Positions 1 through 7,451 are shown, counted from the stretch's first letter. The stretch: 49,547 nt of DNA from Rikenella microfusus (GCA_022736275.1 DZBJ01000004.1:90452-139998); one strand, 5' to 3'. Notes: generated by a model from the sequence alone, not told the origin. Numbers and translations: made by a program.

Positions 1-27
1 CCTTCGCCAAGGCTACGGAGGGCAGAG

Positions 28-101
28 GGCGAGATAGCTCAGTTGGTTAGAGCGTATGATTCATAATCATGAGGTCGGGAGTTCAATTCTCCCTCTCGCT
101 A
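28..101 (+). tRNA. tRNA-Met (anticodon CAT)
   Basis: The cloverleaf folds by eye. A 7-bp acceptor stem pairs 28-34 with 94-100, with a G-U at the first pair. The D arm is GCTC/GAGC with a 9-nt loop. The anticodon stem has 5 pairs around the loop TTCATAA, which gives CAT. The T arm is GGGAG/CTCCC around TTCAATT. The discriminator is A at 101 and CCA is not encoded. The first acceptor pair and the anticodon stem lack the hallmarks of an initiator tRNA, so this is most likely elongator Met. A tRNA-Ile2 whose CAT is modified to lysidine cannot be excluded from sequence alone. Confidence 0.95.
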
Positions 102-104
102 CAG

Positions 105-140
105 AAAGGGTCCATTTTATTTAAATGGGCTCTTTTTTTT
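105..140 (+). terminator. Intrinsic terminator after tRNA-Met
   Basis: A 10-pair stem (GGGTCCATTT with AAATGGGCTC, two G-U pairs) is followed directly by a run of eight T. It starts a few bases past the tRNA and should end its transcript before the downstream nuclease gene. Confidence 0.85.
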
Positions 141-153
141 GTACCTTGGATGA

Positions 154-402
154 ATGAAATACTATGTCTATATCCTTTACAGTCAGTCAAAAGACAGGTA
201 TTACACAGGATATTCAGCTAATCCGGAAGAAAGGGTCGTGGAACATAATCTCGGAGCCACACCTTCAACCAGACCGGGACGACCATGGATATTGGCCTAC
301 ACAGAAGAATTCGAAAACAATAGTGCGGCAATTAAACGGGAAAGAGAAATAAAAGCCATGAAGAGCCGAAAGTATATCAAAACCCTCATTGAATCGAAAT
401 AA
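154..402 (+). CDS. GIY-YIG nuclease family protein (UPF0213-like)
   Basis: This is an 82-residue single-domain GIY-YIG protein. The N-terminal strand reads YVYIL and is followed by YYTGYS, the equivalents of the GIY and YIG motifs. A basic segment and a C-terminal helix rich in Lys and Arg follow. The length fits the small stand-alone family (about 80-100 aa), whose cellular role is not well defined; some relatives cut DNA. The gene sits between an intact tRNA-Met and a degraded copy of the tRNA 3' half, which suggests a small tRNA-associated mobile or hitchhiking element (inference). The ATG at 154 is used because it gives the complete first strand of the fold. Confidence 0.85.
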   Translation: MKYYVYILYSQSKDRYYTGYSANPEERVVEHNLGATPSTRPGRPWILAYTEEFENNSAAIKREREIKAMKSRKYIKTLIESK

Positions 403-405
403 ATA

Positions 406-464
406 GGTTAGAGCGTCCCGATCAAAGATCGGGAAGGTCGGGAGATCATCCCTCTCTCTGGCTA
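406..464 (+). pseudogene. tRNA 3'-half remnant with a palindromic insert
   Basis: The segment shares GGTTAGAGCGT (406-416) and AGGTCGGGAG (435-444) exactly with the tRNA-Met at 45-55 and 72-81. The two blocks lie in the same order with nearly the same spacing. It ends in a similar CCCTCTC...GCTA tail. Where the anticodon arm should be there is an 8-bp perfect inverted repeat, TCCCGATC-AAA-GATCGGGA (416-434). There is no acceptor 5' strand and the T arm is shortened, so it cannot be a functional tRNA. It starts four bases after the nuclease stop codon. Confidence 0.7.
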
Positions 465-544
465 TTTGGTGGAAAACTCTCCCAATATTCTGACGGTGCA
501 TTATCCACCTGATTTTAGCTCTTCTGTGTCAACGCCCCTATCAA

Positions 545-1699
545 CTATAATTCCCCCAAGTACTTTGTAAGGAATAATTTTATTCCGCATACCCTGAATC
601 CTGATGAAAGAAGATAGTCTTCATCATCTTTTATTATTATGAAATTGTCTGTAGTATTTAGCGCGTGTACTGCTTCAGTATTTCCCCTCGATGGTCTTGG
701 ATCAGATCCATATTTTATCTTCAGTGATGCCAGAGTATTGTTGCCTTTTGTTATGACAAGGTCGACCTCGGCGCCATCATGTGTCCGGTAGAAATATAAA
801 CCTCTGTTCGGTGGCAGAACCGGAATGAGCTGTTCTATCACGAACCCTTCCCACGAGGCTCCCATTTTAGGATGACCGATAAGTTGCTGGTAATCTTCAA
901 TCCCTGACAAATAATGCAGAATTCCCGAGTCGCGTATGTAAACCTTTGGCGACTTTACCAGCCTTTTCTTAAGGTTTACATGGAACGGTTCAATGATCCG
1001 GATAAGAAATGCATTTCGCAAAAAACCTATGTAACTTTTTATTGTATTAATGTTCAGTTCCATGCTTCTGCCCAGCTCGGCATAATTCAGCATATTCCCA
1101 TGATAATGGGCAAGCATGCTCCATAATCTTTCACCGGTGAGGCTGTCTGCCGGAAAGCCAAGAATTGGCAGATCACGTTCAAAATAAGTCTTTACATAGT
1201 TGTTCATCCAGGTCAACCAGTAATCCCGATTCAAAAATGCATCGGGGTATCCGCCATACATCCAGAGATCCTCTGTTTTATATCTATTCGGGAGCTCAGG
1301 CAGTATAAAAGGTGTCAGCTCATGAAATGCAATTCTTCCTGCCAGGGTTTCAGAGCTGTTCCGCAACAGATCGGGGCTTGCAGATCCGAGGAGGAGAAAA
1401 CGTCCGGGTCTCCGTTCCTGATCTATCAGCGCACGTAATACCGGGAACAGATCCTTTTTTCTTTGTACTTCATCGATAATTACCAGGTGATCGCTGAATT
1501 GCTGTAAATAAGTCTCGGCATCATCGAGTTTGCAAAAGTCTTTCCGTAATTCCATGTCAAGGAAAAGAGATGATTTATATCCCTTCTGGATTTCCCTTGC
1601 AAGAGTAGTTTTACCAGTTTGCCTGCTGCCCACAATTGCTACGCATGGAAAGCCCTTTAGGAGCTCATTTACCCTGGTTTCAGATATTCTTTTTATCAT
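545..1699 (-). CDS. AAA_14/DUF4143-type ATPase
   Basis: This is a 384-residue protein of the archaeal/bacterial ATPase family with a C-terminal DUF4143 domain. Walker A is GSRQTGKT near residues 24-31. Walker B is LVIIDE near 72-77. A GSAS sensor-like segment follows. The DUF4143 half (about 190-340) has the usual YGGYPDAF and RDLP-type motifs and a late nuclease-like stretch (GAEVDLVI). The family is widespread and often found in genomic islands; its function is poorly known. I start it at the Met beginning MIKRIS, because a near-consensus -7 box (TATCTTTA, minus strand, 1705-1712) lies just upstream and the earlier ATG at 1726 would precede it. Base composition is AT-rich like its neighbours. 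Confidence 0.85.
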   Translation of the reverse strand: MIKRISETRVNELLKGFPCVAIVGSRQTGKTTLAREIQKGYKSSLFLDMELRKDFCKLDDAETYLQQFSDHLVIIDEVQRKKDLFPVLRALIDQERRPGRFLLLGSASPDLLRNSSETLAGRIAFHELTPFILPELPNRYKTEDLWMYGGYPDAFLNRDYWLTWMNNYVKTYFERDLPILGFPADSLTGERLWSMLAHYHGNMLNYAELGRSMELNINTIKSYIGFLRNAFLIRIIEPFHVNLKKRLVKSPKVYIRDSGILHYLSGIEDYQQLIGHPKMGASWEGFVIEQLIPVLPPNRGLYFYRTHDGAEVDLVITKGNNTLASLKIKYGSDPRPSRGNTEAVHALNTTDNFIIIKDDEDYLLSSGFRVCGIKLFLTKYLGEL

Positions 1700-2042
1700 A
1701 TTTGTAAAGATAATAATAAAACACAAATAATGTAAATAAATTATAAATTATTAGCTTTATATTTATCAAAGCATGTGCAGCAGGTGGCAATTCCATGTAC
1801 TGGAAAAGCGAGTTCCCCGGACCTCCTTTGACCGGAATAGATTAACCATGGAGGTGCAGAGTTAAATCATTGATATTTAGTTAAATCCTATAATTGCAAT
1901 CTAACAACCGGTTGAAGGTATTCTACGGTGCGGGCTATTGCAATCCATACCTCCGGGTTACCTGTGAAATAATTAACAAAACGCTTGCTCATTAGAAAAT
2001 ACTTACTATTTTTGTATTAAATGCTATAGACATGTATCATTT
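1700..2042. other. AT-rich intergenic region between divergent genes
   Basis: This 343-bp gap separates the divergent ATPase and Rrf2 genes. I see no coding potential or RNA fold in most of it. The right end carries the Rrf2 promoter (1984-2014). A short 5-bp inverted repeat, TTCCA-N5-TGGAA, lies near 1791. The middle reads like decayed, non-functional sequence. Confidence 0.5.
1984..2014 (+). promoter_or_regulatory. Bacteroidota-type promoter of the Rrf2 gene
   Basis: CTTG at 1984-1987, a 19-nt spacer, then TATTTTTG at 2007-2014 match the TTTG-N19-TAnnTTTG pattern closely. A perfect inverted repeat AAAATA-CTTAC-TATTTT (1996-2012) overlaps the -7 element and could be an autoregulatory operator for the regulator encoded next (inference). 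The leader would be about 20 nt. Confidence 0.65.
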
Positions 2043-2438
2043 ATGAATTTCAGCAAAACAACCTCCTATTCTCTTAGTATACTGAGCTATATGTCTATTA
2101 ATGAAGATACAAACATGTCAGCCAAGTATCTTCACAATAAGCTATCCATTCCCTATCCTTACTTAAGACAGGTCTTAACTAACCTTACCCACAAAAGATT
2201 TATAAAGAGCACAAGGGGACGAACAGGAGGGTTTACATTCAGTATGCCTAAAGAGAAAATATCATTAGCAGATATAATTGATATAACTGACGGACTGGAA
2301 AGTCTTAACATTTGTATTCTCGGATTTAACAAATGTCCATTTGATAAACAATGCTCAATGCACGAAGTATGGGAAAAGACCCGGGACAGTATGATTAAAG
2401 TACTGAAAGAAACATCTTTGGCTGATTTGACAAAATGA
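2043..2438 (+). CDS. Rrf2-family transcriptional regulator, NsrR-like
   Basis: This 131-residue winged-helix protein has the Rrf2 layout: an N-terminal HTH with LRQVLTNL, then the wing motif STRGRTGGF (about 56-64). Three cysteines, C91, C98 and C104, sit almost exactly where IscR and NsrR hold their Fe-S cluster. In the family these clusters sense Fe-S status or nitric oxide. The next two genes encode a NO-reductase-like heme-copper complex, so NO sensing is the best guess (inference). It has its own promoter. The palindrome at 2454-2465 and the repeat over its own -7 box are candidate operators. It could instead be an IscR-like general regulator, but no isc or suf genes are nearby. Confidence 0.9.
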   Translation: MNFSKTTSYSLSILSYMSINEDTNMSAKYLHNKLSIPYPYLRQVLTNLTHKRFIKSTRGRTGGFTFSMPKEKISLADIIDITDGLESLNICILGFNKCPFDKQCSMHEVWEKTRDSMIKVLKETSLADLTK

Positions 2439-2453
2439 ACTGAGTAAGAATTT

Positions 2454-2465
2454 TCATTTAAATGA
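2454..2465. promoter_or_regulatory. Perfect 12-bp palindrome upstream of the NOR-like genes
   Basis: TCATTTAAATGA is its own reverse complement. It sits in the 79-bp gap between the Rrf2 gene and the subunit II gene, 52 bp before that ATG. Such AT-rich dyads are typical of Rrf2 operators, but no consensus for this organism is known to me. Confidence 0.35.
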
Positions 2466-2506
2466 TATGAACTTATCCCAAATTAATTCAATTAGTAATA
2501 AATAAA

Positions 2507-2514
2507 AAGGAGGT
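2507..2514 (+). promoter_or_regulatory. Strong Shine-Dalgarno of the subunit II gene
   Basis: AAGGAGGT lies only 3 nt before the ATG at 2518. Such a full Shine-Dalgarno is uncommon in Bacteroidota, where most genes here start without one. It fixes the start and hints at foreign origin or high expression. Confidence 0.6.
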
Positions 2515-2517
2515 CGT

Positions 2518-3081
2518 ATGGTTGACTCAAAAGTTGTTCTTACAGGACAGACAATGGCATATACATTTTATTGTATTGTCATCATTCTGCTGGTTGCCTG
2601 GTTTGCAATTAAGGTTACAGGTAAAGGAAAAGGGCTTGCGGTTAAACCGGCAATATTCTACACTTTTGTCGGATTTCTTGCAGTACTTGGCGTATCATTG
2701 CATCTCATTACCTTCAACACAATCCCATGGGCAGAAATGGATCTTAACAGGTCGGATTACAAACCTGACAAAACATTTGTAATAAAGGTTAAGGATCATC
2801 AGTTCATTATGCCATCAGAAAAACTGGTTATCAATGTTAATGACAAAGTCCTTTTCGATGTACAGTCGGAAGACCTTACCTACGGCTTTGGCCTTTTCAG
2901 GAACGATAACAGTATGATGTTCCAGATGCAGGTTGTTCCGGGACACAGAAATGATCTGTTATGGCACTTCGATCGACCGGGGGTTTATACAATTCGCTCA
3001 ACAGAGTATTCTGGACCAAAAGGCGTCTATATGATTTTAAAAGATGCTGTTCAGGTAATCCCTGCAAATACGACAAACTAA
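2518..3081 (+). CDS. Cytochrome oxidase subunit II-like cupredoxin protein lacking CuA
   Basis: This 187-residue protein has two N-terminal membrane helices (about 13-33 and 45-66) and a periplasmic cupredoxin domain. That is the plan of oxidase subunit II. In oxidases the CuA site uses one early His plus the C-x-E-x-C-x3-H-x2-M loop. Here the loop reads STEYSGPKGVYM (161-172), so both Cys are Ser, the His is Gly, and only Glu163 and Met172 remain. The early ligand in DLTYGF is Tyr122. The only cysteine is Cys19, in the first helix. A dinuclear copper site is therefore ruled out. It is co-directional with, and 35 bp before, the subunit I gene, so it is probably the structural partner in a NO-reductase-like complex. 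Confidence 0.88.
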   Translation: MVDSKVVLTGQTMAYTFYCIVIILLVAWFAIKVTGKGKGLAVKPAIFYTFVGFLAVLGVSLHLITFNTIPWAEMDLNRSDYKPDKTFVIKVKDHQFIMPSEKLVINVNDKVLFDVQSEDLTYGFGLFRNDNSMMFQMQVVPGHRNDLLWHFDRPGVYTIRSTEYSGPKGVYMILKDAVQVIPANTTN

Positions 3082-3116
3082 TAATGACTATACATAAATC
3101 TTTAAAAATTAAATAT

Positions 3117-4733
3117 ATGAGTTTTATAAAGACTTTTATAGATGGTGAGGAAGGACTCTTCAAGTCTGATACTCTTACTCCTATGCAAAAACTGACACTC
3201 CGGTTTGTAGTTGTTGGTCTTATCTATTTTGGTTTCGTTGTTGTAGAAGGAATGTTAATGAGGCTATATGAAGTTAAACCTCTTCCTTTTATTACTGAAC
3301 CACAGTTTTTTGCAATTCTTACAGCGCATCCGCTGGTTGGGATATTCGGTTCAACATACTCTATCGTTTTCGGAGCATTTCTTTTCCTTGTTCCATTCTT
3401 AATGAAAAAACCACTGTGGAGTATTAAACTTGGAAACTGGACTTTCATTCTGGTCACCGTTGGCACCTTCATTTTCTGGTTTGCAGGATTTATAAGTCAT
3501 TATGCCCCGCTATACACTCTTTACTGGCCTCTGCCAGCTGATTTCAAACAGTTCAGTGTATGGGGAGGAACCTTCTTTATTGCAGGGATAGCGCTGGTGA
3601 TGGTGGGTAGTGCGTTCTTTGTAATAAATATATTCAAGACAATAACTTACACTCCCGAGGGATGGGAAAAGCAACCATCAAAGGCATTGCTTGCTTCTGC
3701 TCTTGGAATAACCGGATTCAAAAACCTGTTTACAAAAAACAAGAAAGAACATCTAGTAACGCTTCCGGTAGCTGCAGTTGCCAGAGGCAGTGTTGATGTT
3801 GCCCTGAATACGGCAATTATACTTTTTACCGGAGTTCTGATCCTTGTCTATATGGTTGCAGCCATATTAGGCTTTGATCTTAAATCGACAGCTATTGATG
3901 CCCTGTTATACAAGAACTGGTTCTGGTGGGGACTGGATCTGATAGCCGATGGTCTGGTACTTATCTTTGTTGCGGGCACCTGGTATCTTCTGGCCATGAT
4001 GATAAGCGGAAAGCCGCTCTTCATGCAAAATATTGCCCGTGCTGCCTTGCTTGTTGAGCTTGTGGTATCATGGACAGTATGGTCGCATCATCTGCTCTCT
4101 GACCAGGCTCAGCCTGCCATGCTCAAAGTAATATCGGGCGAGATGGTTACAGCTTTCGAACTAATCACCCAGGGCCTGGCCTTTTTCATAACTCTTGCCA
4201 CTCTCTGGAGTGCAAGACCTCTTAAAATGACAAATCCCTTGAAGTTCCTCCTTGGCGGTCTGCTCGGATTTGCCCTTGCGGTACCGGCAGGTATAATGCA
4301 GGCTGATGTTGGTTTGAACAGGATACTTCACAACACCCAGTGGGTGATCGGACCTCACGTGCATGTAGCAATACTTGTAGGATTGACAATGACTTTATAC
4401 TCAGCAATTTATATTCTCTTCCCAATTCTTACCAACGGTGCAAAAGTATACAGTCAGAAACTTGTCAATGTTCATTTCTGGTGCCACCTCATTGGCGGTA
4501 TAGGGATGGGAGCATTCATGGGAATGGCAGGATTGAAGGGTATGTTAAGACGTTCAATTTATCCGGATGGGGAATTCAATCTTTTCATGATACTGGCTGC
4601 AGTTTGCGGAACACTTTTATTAATAGGATTTCTTGCATTCTTCTATAATATTGTAATGAGTGTCGGATTGAAAGGTGTGATCGGAATCTTTACTCCTGCC
4701 AAAAATAAAACAAAGGACCTGTTACCAGCATAG
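3117..4733 (+). CDS. Heme-copper oxidase superfamily subunit I, nitric-oxide-reductase-like
   Basis: This 538-residue polytopic membrane protein is of the heme-copper superfamily. Numbering from the ATG at 3117, the low-spin heme ligands are His71 (TAHPLVG) and His416, and the high-spin heme ligand is His414 (PHVHV). The non-heme metal ligands His324 and His325 lie in WSHH. The third expected His, as in WWVVHLWVEG of NorB, is Asp274 in WWGLDLIADG. The nearby conserved Glu is Asp278. I recall this Asp pattern being described for gNOR-type enzymes. Likely reaction: reduction of NO to N2O at the cytoplasmic membrane. An in-frame ATG at 3084 is possible, but the stretch before 3117 is AT-rich and spacer-like. 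Frames running back further overlap subunit II and are not credible. Confidence 0.85.
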   Translation: MSFIKTFIDGEEGLFKSDTLTPMQKLTLRFVVVGLIYFGFVVVEGMLMRLYEVKPLPFITEPQFFAILTAHPLVGIFGSTYSIVFGAFLFLVPFLMKKPLWSIKLGNWTFILVTVGTFIFWFAGFISHYAPLYTLYWPLPADFKQFSVWGGTFFIAGIALVMVGSAFFVINIFKTITYTPEGWEKQPSKALLASALGITGFKNLFTKNKKEHLVTLPVAAVARGSVDVALNTAIILFTGVLILVYMVAAILGFDLKSTAIDALLYKNWFWWGLDLIADGLVLIFVAGTWYLLAMMISGKPLFMQNIARAALLVELVVSWTVWSHHLLSDQAQPAMLKVISGEMVTAFELITQGLAFFITLATLWSARPLKMTNPLKFLLGGLLGFALAVPAGIMQADVGLNRILHNTQWVIGPHVHVAILVGLTMTLYSAIYILFPILTNGAKVYSQKLVNVHFWCHLIGGIGMGAFMGMAGLKGMLRRSIYPDGEFNLFMILAAVCGTLLLIGFLAFFYNIVMSVGLKGVIGIFTPAKNKTKDLLPA

Positions 4734-4761
4734 TAGAAATTTTGAACAACTATACTTAAAT

Positions 4762-4798
4762 AGGGTTTGCTGATAAAGTTACTTTTTCAGCAGACCCT
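4762..4798 (+). terminator. Hairpin after the NOR-like operon
   Basis: AGGGTTTGCTGA pairs with TCAGCAGACCCT (12 pairs, one G-U), and the loop itself can pair AAAG with CTTT. No T-run follows, so it may stabilise the 3' end rather than terminate. The true terminator is more likely at 4906-4939. Confidence 0.5.
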
Positions 4799-4905
4799 AG
4801 GTAATTTCCAAACCCCGGATGGATTTTATGTCGGCTCAGGGCTGAATGAATGAGCCCGCAGTCGCTATGGATTCATTAAATTTCCAATCAGATGAGCAGC
4901 AACAT

Positions 4906-4939
4906 AAAAAACGGCCCGCTGTCAGGCGGACCGTTTTTA
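4906..4939. terminator. Bidirectional terminator between convergent genes
   Basis: A GC-rich stem (ACGGCCCGCT with GGCGGACCGT, one mismatch, one G-T) is flanked by five A on the left and five T on the right. It therefore works in both directions. It serves the NOR-like operon (+) and the TPR gene (-). Confidence 0.8.
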
Positions 4940-4974
4940 TCTTCAGGGTATTCCGGCTAAGATCAGGTTATGTC

Positions 4975-5949
4975 CTATTCGCACTTGAGGTTGGTGCGCT
5001 GTGCTTTCGCTGCTTCGGCAAAGGGGCCGTAAAGGGCATTCTTGAATGACGCGCAGGCTGCGGAGGTCTCTCCCTTGCCCACCTGTGCAACGGCAAGCTG
5101 ATAGTAGAACATTGCTTTCGCCGTGGCATCTCCTGTCTCAAGATCGAGACCCTTCTGCGCATATTCGGCTCCGCTGGTGAAGTTGTTCTTTTTGTTATAG
5201 ACGTCAGCAAAGAAATAGAACAGGGTCTTGTCCTCACCGTACTTTGCAGCCATGTTCAGCAGGTCAAGAGCGTCATCAAGCTTGTTTGCCGCATTGGCCT
5301 TTGATCCGGCAGCCCGAAAGTATTCAAGGGCGACACCTTTTGCCTGCTGGGCCTTTTCATCATCTTTGCCCGGTTCAAGCTTGCCGAGGAACAGGTCAAT
5401 ATTTTCCTCAAAAGCGGCCGCATTATCCTGGTTTTTATAGATCAGTGCCTTGTTGTAAATCGAAGCAATATGATTTGGATTTATTGCCAGCACGCTGTCA
5501 TATGCCAGGAGTGCATTTGCATAGTCGTTGGCGCCGAAGAAATCATTTGCCAGTTTGTAATAGCCGTTGACAAGGATCTTGTTGGAGTTCTCCTTGTAGG
5601 TTGCGCTTCCGTATTTGTCAGCCATGGCGTACGCTGTCTTTGAAGCCGCTATTATTTCCGATGCCGGTTTCTTTTCGTTATTGGCGGCGGCGGCCAGTTT
5701 ATAGTACAAGCCGGGAAGAACCTGGATGGCTTTCTGTTTCAGGTCATCAGCAGTCTCGCCTACCTGGCCTGCCAGCGTAATCACATTCTCAAAAGCCTTA
5801 ATTGCGGCGGGAACATCTGTCTGCATGGCCTTGGCACCCTCATTATAGGATGCTATCACGTCATTTCGGTCCTGACCATTGAGACCCATCCCAAAAAATA
5901 CAGTAACAACAATAAGCCCTGCGATCATTTTCAAAGTATTCATCTTCAT
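4975..5949 (-). CDS. Secreted tetratricopeptide-repeat protein
   Basis: This 324-residue protein starts with a signal peptide (MKMNTLKM, then a hydrophobic stretch ending near LNGQD), so it is probably periplasmic. Helical repeats run through the mature part; two clear TPR-like pairs lie around NDYANALLAYDSVLAINP and the LDDALDLLNMAAKYG region. A last repeat contains GETSAACASFKNAL, the usual form of the final TPR in many Bacteroidota secreted TPR proteins. The ATG at 5949 is chosen because AAGGA lies about 8 nt upstream and the signal peptide begins there; an upstream ATG at 5985 would add an unsupported extension. It is monocistronic and terminates at the shared hairpin 4906-4939. Its partner is unknown. 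Confidence 0.85.
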   Translation of the reverse strand: MKMNTLKMIAGLIVVTVFFGMGLNGQDRNDVIASYNEGAKAMQTDVPAAIKAFENVITLAGQVGETADDLKQKAIQVLPGLYYKLAAAANNEKKPASEIIAASKTAYAMADKYGSATYKENSNKILVNGYYKLANDFFGANDYANALLAYDSVLAINPNHIASIYNKALIYKNQDNAAAFEENIDLFLGKLEPGKDDEKAQQAKGVALEYFRAAGSKANAANKLDDALDLLNMAAKYGEDKTLFYFFADVYNKKNNFTSGAEYAQKGLDLETGDATAKAMFYYQLAVAQVGKGETSAACASFKNALYGPFAEAAKAQRTNLKCE

Positions 5950-6167
5950 TTTTATTCCTTTTAGCGGGTTTTTATTCGTCATCATCAGATTTTCAGGGCG
6001 TAAATATAAAAATATATTTAATTTTTCCTGCCGTTAAACATATTTATGATAAAGGTCAGGAAACGCAAAGGGATATCTGTTTTCTGGTCCGTCAGGCTTT
6101 TGAATAATTGCGGTTGCTAAACTGTAAATTTAATGATGTATTTTAGAAGCCTAACCAATGGTGAATT

Positions 6168-7370
6168 ATGTCAGAAAAATTAACCGGATCGGGAATTGGT
6201 AAATATATTCTCAGGGTGGCCTGGGCGGCTCACCGTGGGGCAGCAGAAACGACAGGCGCTGAGGCTGAGGTCTTTATGCAAAAGCTGCTTCCCCTGGAAG
6301 CTTTTGTCATGGTTGATAAACAGCCTGACGTAATCCTGTTTATGAGCGGCGGATCAGAGAGAAGCGCCATTGAGCTGGCTGATCCGGAGCGGCCGGTGCT
6401 GCTTCTGAGTATCATGGGTAATAATGCCTACGCGGCTGCCACCGAGGTGATGGCATGGATGGTAAGCCACAACAGGATTGCCATTCTCCCCGGCGCATCT
6501 GACCTTACAGGGTCCGGGCTGCTTGAGAGGTGGGGGAGAGCGGCCGGCGTATGGGAGAGCCTGAAGGGGAAAAGGGCTGGCCTGATCGGAACTGTCTCAG
6601 AGTGGCTGGTGGCATCTGATGTCTCAGCCGAAACACTCGGCCACCGTTTCGGGGTGAACCTGGCAGGGATACCATGGGCAGGGCTGCCGGATTATGGCAA
6701 AGAGGAACCTGACAAAGCACTGTTGAGCCGGCTCAGCGGACAAAGGTCTGCGGGACTTGATGATGCAGCCAGGGTACTGACCCTCTTGCGCAGGGTCATC
6801 TCGGACAACGGTCTGAGCGCAGTGGGCGTGGAGTGCTTCAGCCTTGTGCAGGAACGTAAGGTTACGGCATGCCTGGCGTTGGCTCAACTGAACGCAGAAG
6901 GAACCGTAGCTGCATGTGAAGGAGACCTCGTATCCATGGCCGGCATGATGGCCGGCCACGAGGCGACCGGGATTGTTCCCTGGATGGCAAACACCACGCG
7001 CCTGACGGAAAAGACCCTTATTCTTTCCCACTGTACGATTGCCTTCGATCTGGTCAGTGATATAAAACTGCCGACTCATTTTGAGACGGGCAATTTCCTG
7101 GCCATAGACGGACAAATGACGGCCACGGAGGTGACAATATTCAGGTTCTCGGCAAGCCTCGACATGGTCTTCATTGCCGAAGGCAGAGTGGCAGGCAGGC
7201 CTCGCCTGCCAGACGCCTGTAGAACCCAGGTGGAGATAGAGCTTCCGGCAAACAAACTGAAAATACTGAGGGAAAAGCCGTTGGGCAATCACCTTCTCGT
7301 ATTGCCCGGCAGCCATTCCGCCCTGCTTGAGCTTGCCTGCCGCTACAGAGGCATCAGGGTGGTTGAGTAG
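6168..7370 (+). CDS. L-fucose/L-arabinose isomerase-like protein (COG2407 type)
   Basis: This 400-residue protein resembles the short relatives of fucose isomerase, not the 590-residue FucI. Candidate metal ligands are Glu222 (VGVECF), Asp253 in the family motif CEGD (250-253), and His288 (LSHC). A late GSH motif lies near the end. The N-terminal half has the Rossmann-like layout of the family (ILFMSGGSER, ILPGASDL). The expected reaction is aldose-ketose isomerisation with a divalent metal, but the substrate cannot be read from sequence. It is followed, on the same strand, by an LsrG-like protein and an iron-type alcohol dehydrogenase, so it likely opens a small catabolic operon. The start at 6168 is the only reasonable ATG. 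Confidence 0.82.
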   Translation: MSEKLTGSGIGKYILRVAWAAHRGAAETTGAEAEVFMQKLLPLEAFVMVDKQPDVILFMSGGSERSAIELADPERPVLLLSIMGNNAYAAATEVMAWMVSHNRIAILPGASDLTGSGLLERWGRAAGVWESLKGKRAGLIGTVSEWLVASDVSAETLGHRFGVNLAGIPWAGLPDYGKEEPDKALLSRLSGQRSAGLDDAARVLTLLRRVISDNGLSAVGVECFSLVQERKVTACLALAQLNAEGTVAACEGDLVSMAGMMAGHEATGIVPWMANTTRLTEKTLILSHCTIAFDLVSDIKLPTHFETGNFLAIDGQMTATEVTIFRFSASLDMVFIAEGRVAGRPRLPDACRTQVEIELPANKLKILREKPLGNHLLVLPGSHSALLELACRYRGIRVVE

Positions 7371-7451
7371 CGAAGGATAGCCTGAGGAGACAAGGCAGGC
7401 ACCATGTTCCACGTTTTTTGTAATTTGTACTATGCCTAAAAGCGAAGAAAG

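Noticed and set aside
406..464. Second functional tRNA
   Set aside because: The 5' acceptor strand is missing, the T arm is shortened and the anticodon arm is an 8-bp palindrome with a 3-nt loop.
2961..3116. 52-codon upstream extension of subunit I
   Set aside because: It overlaps the end of the subunit II gene in another frame and has no membrane or family feature; the ATG at 3117 (or 3084) is the credible start.
3117..4733. Oxygen-reducing cytochrome oxidase or NO dismutase
   Set aside because: The WWGLDLIADG segment matches NOR proteins, and the partner lacks CuA. NO dismutases I know of are fused, qNOR-like single proteins. Not fully excluded.
4846..5049. Small 67-codon gene before the TPR gene
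   Set aside because: It runs through the bidirectional terminator and overlaps the end of the TPR gene; no family features.
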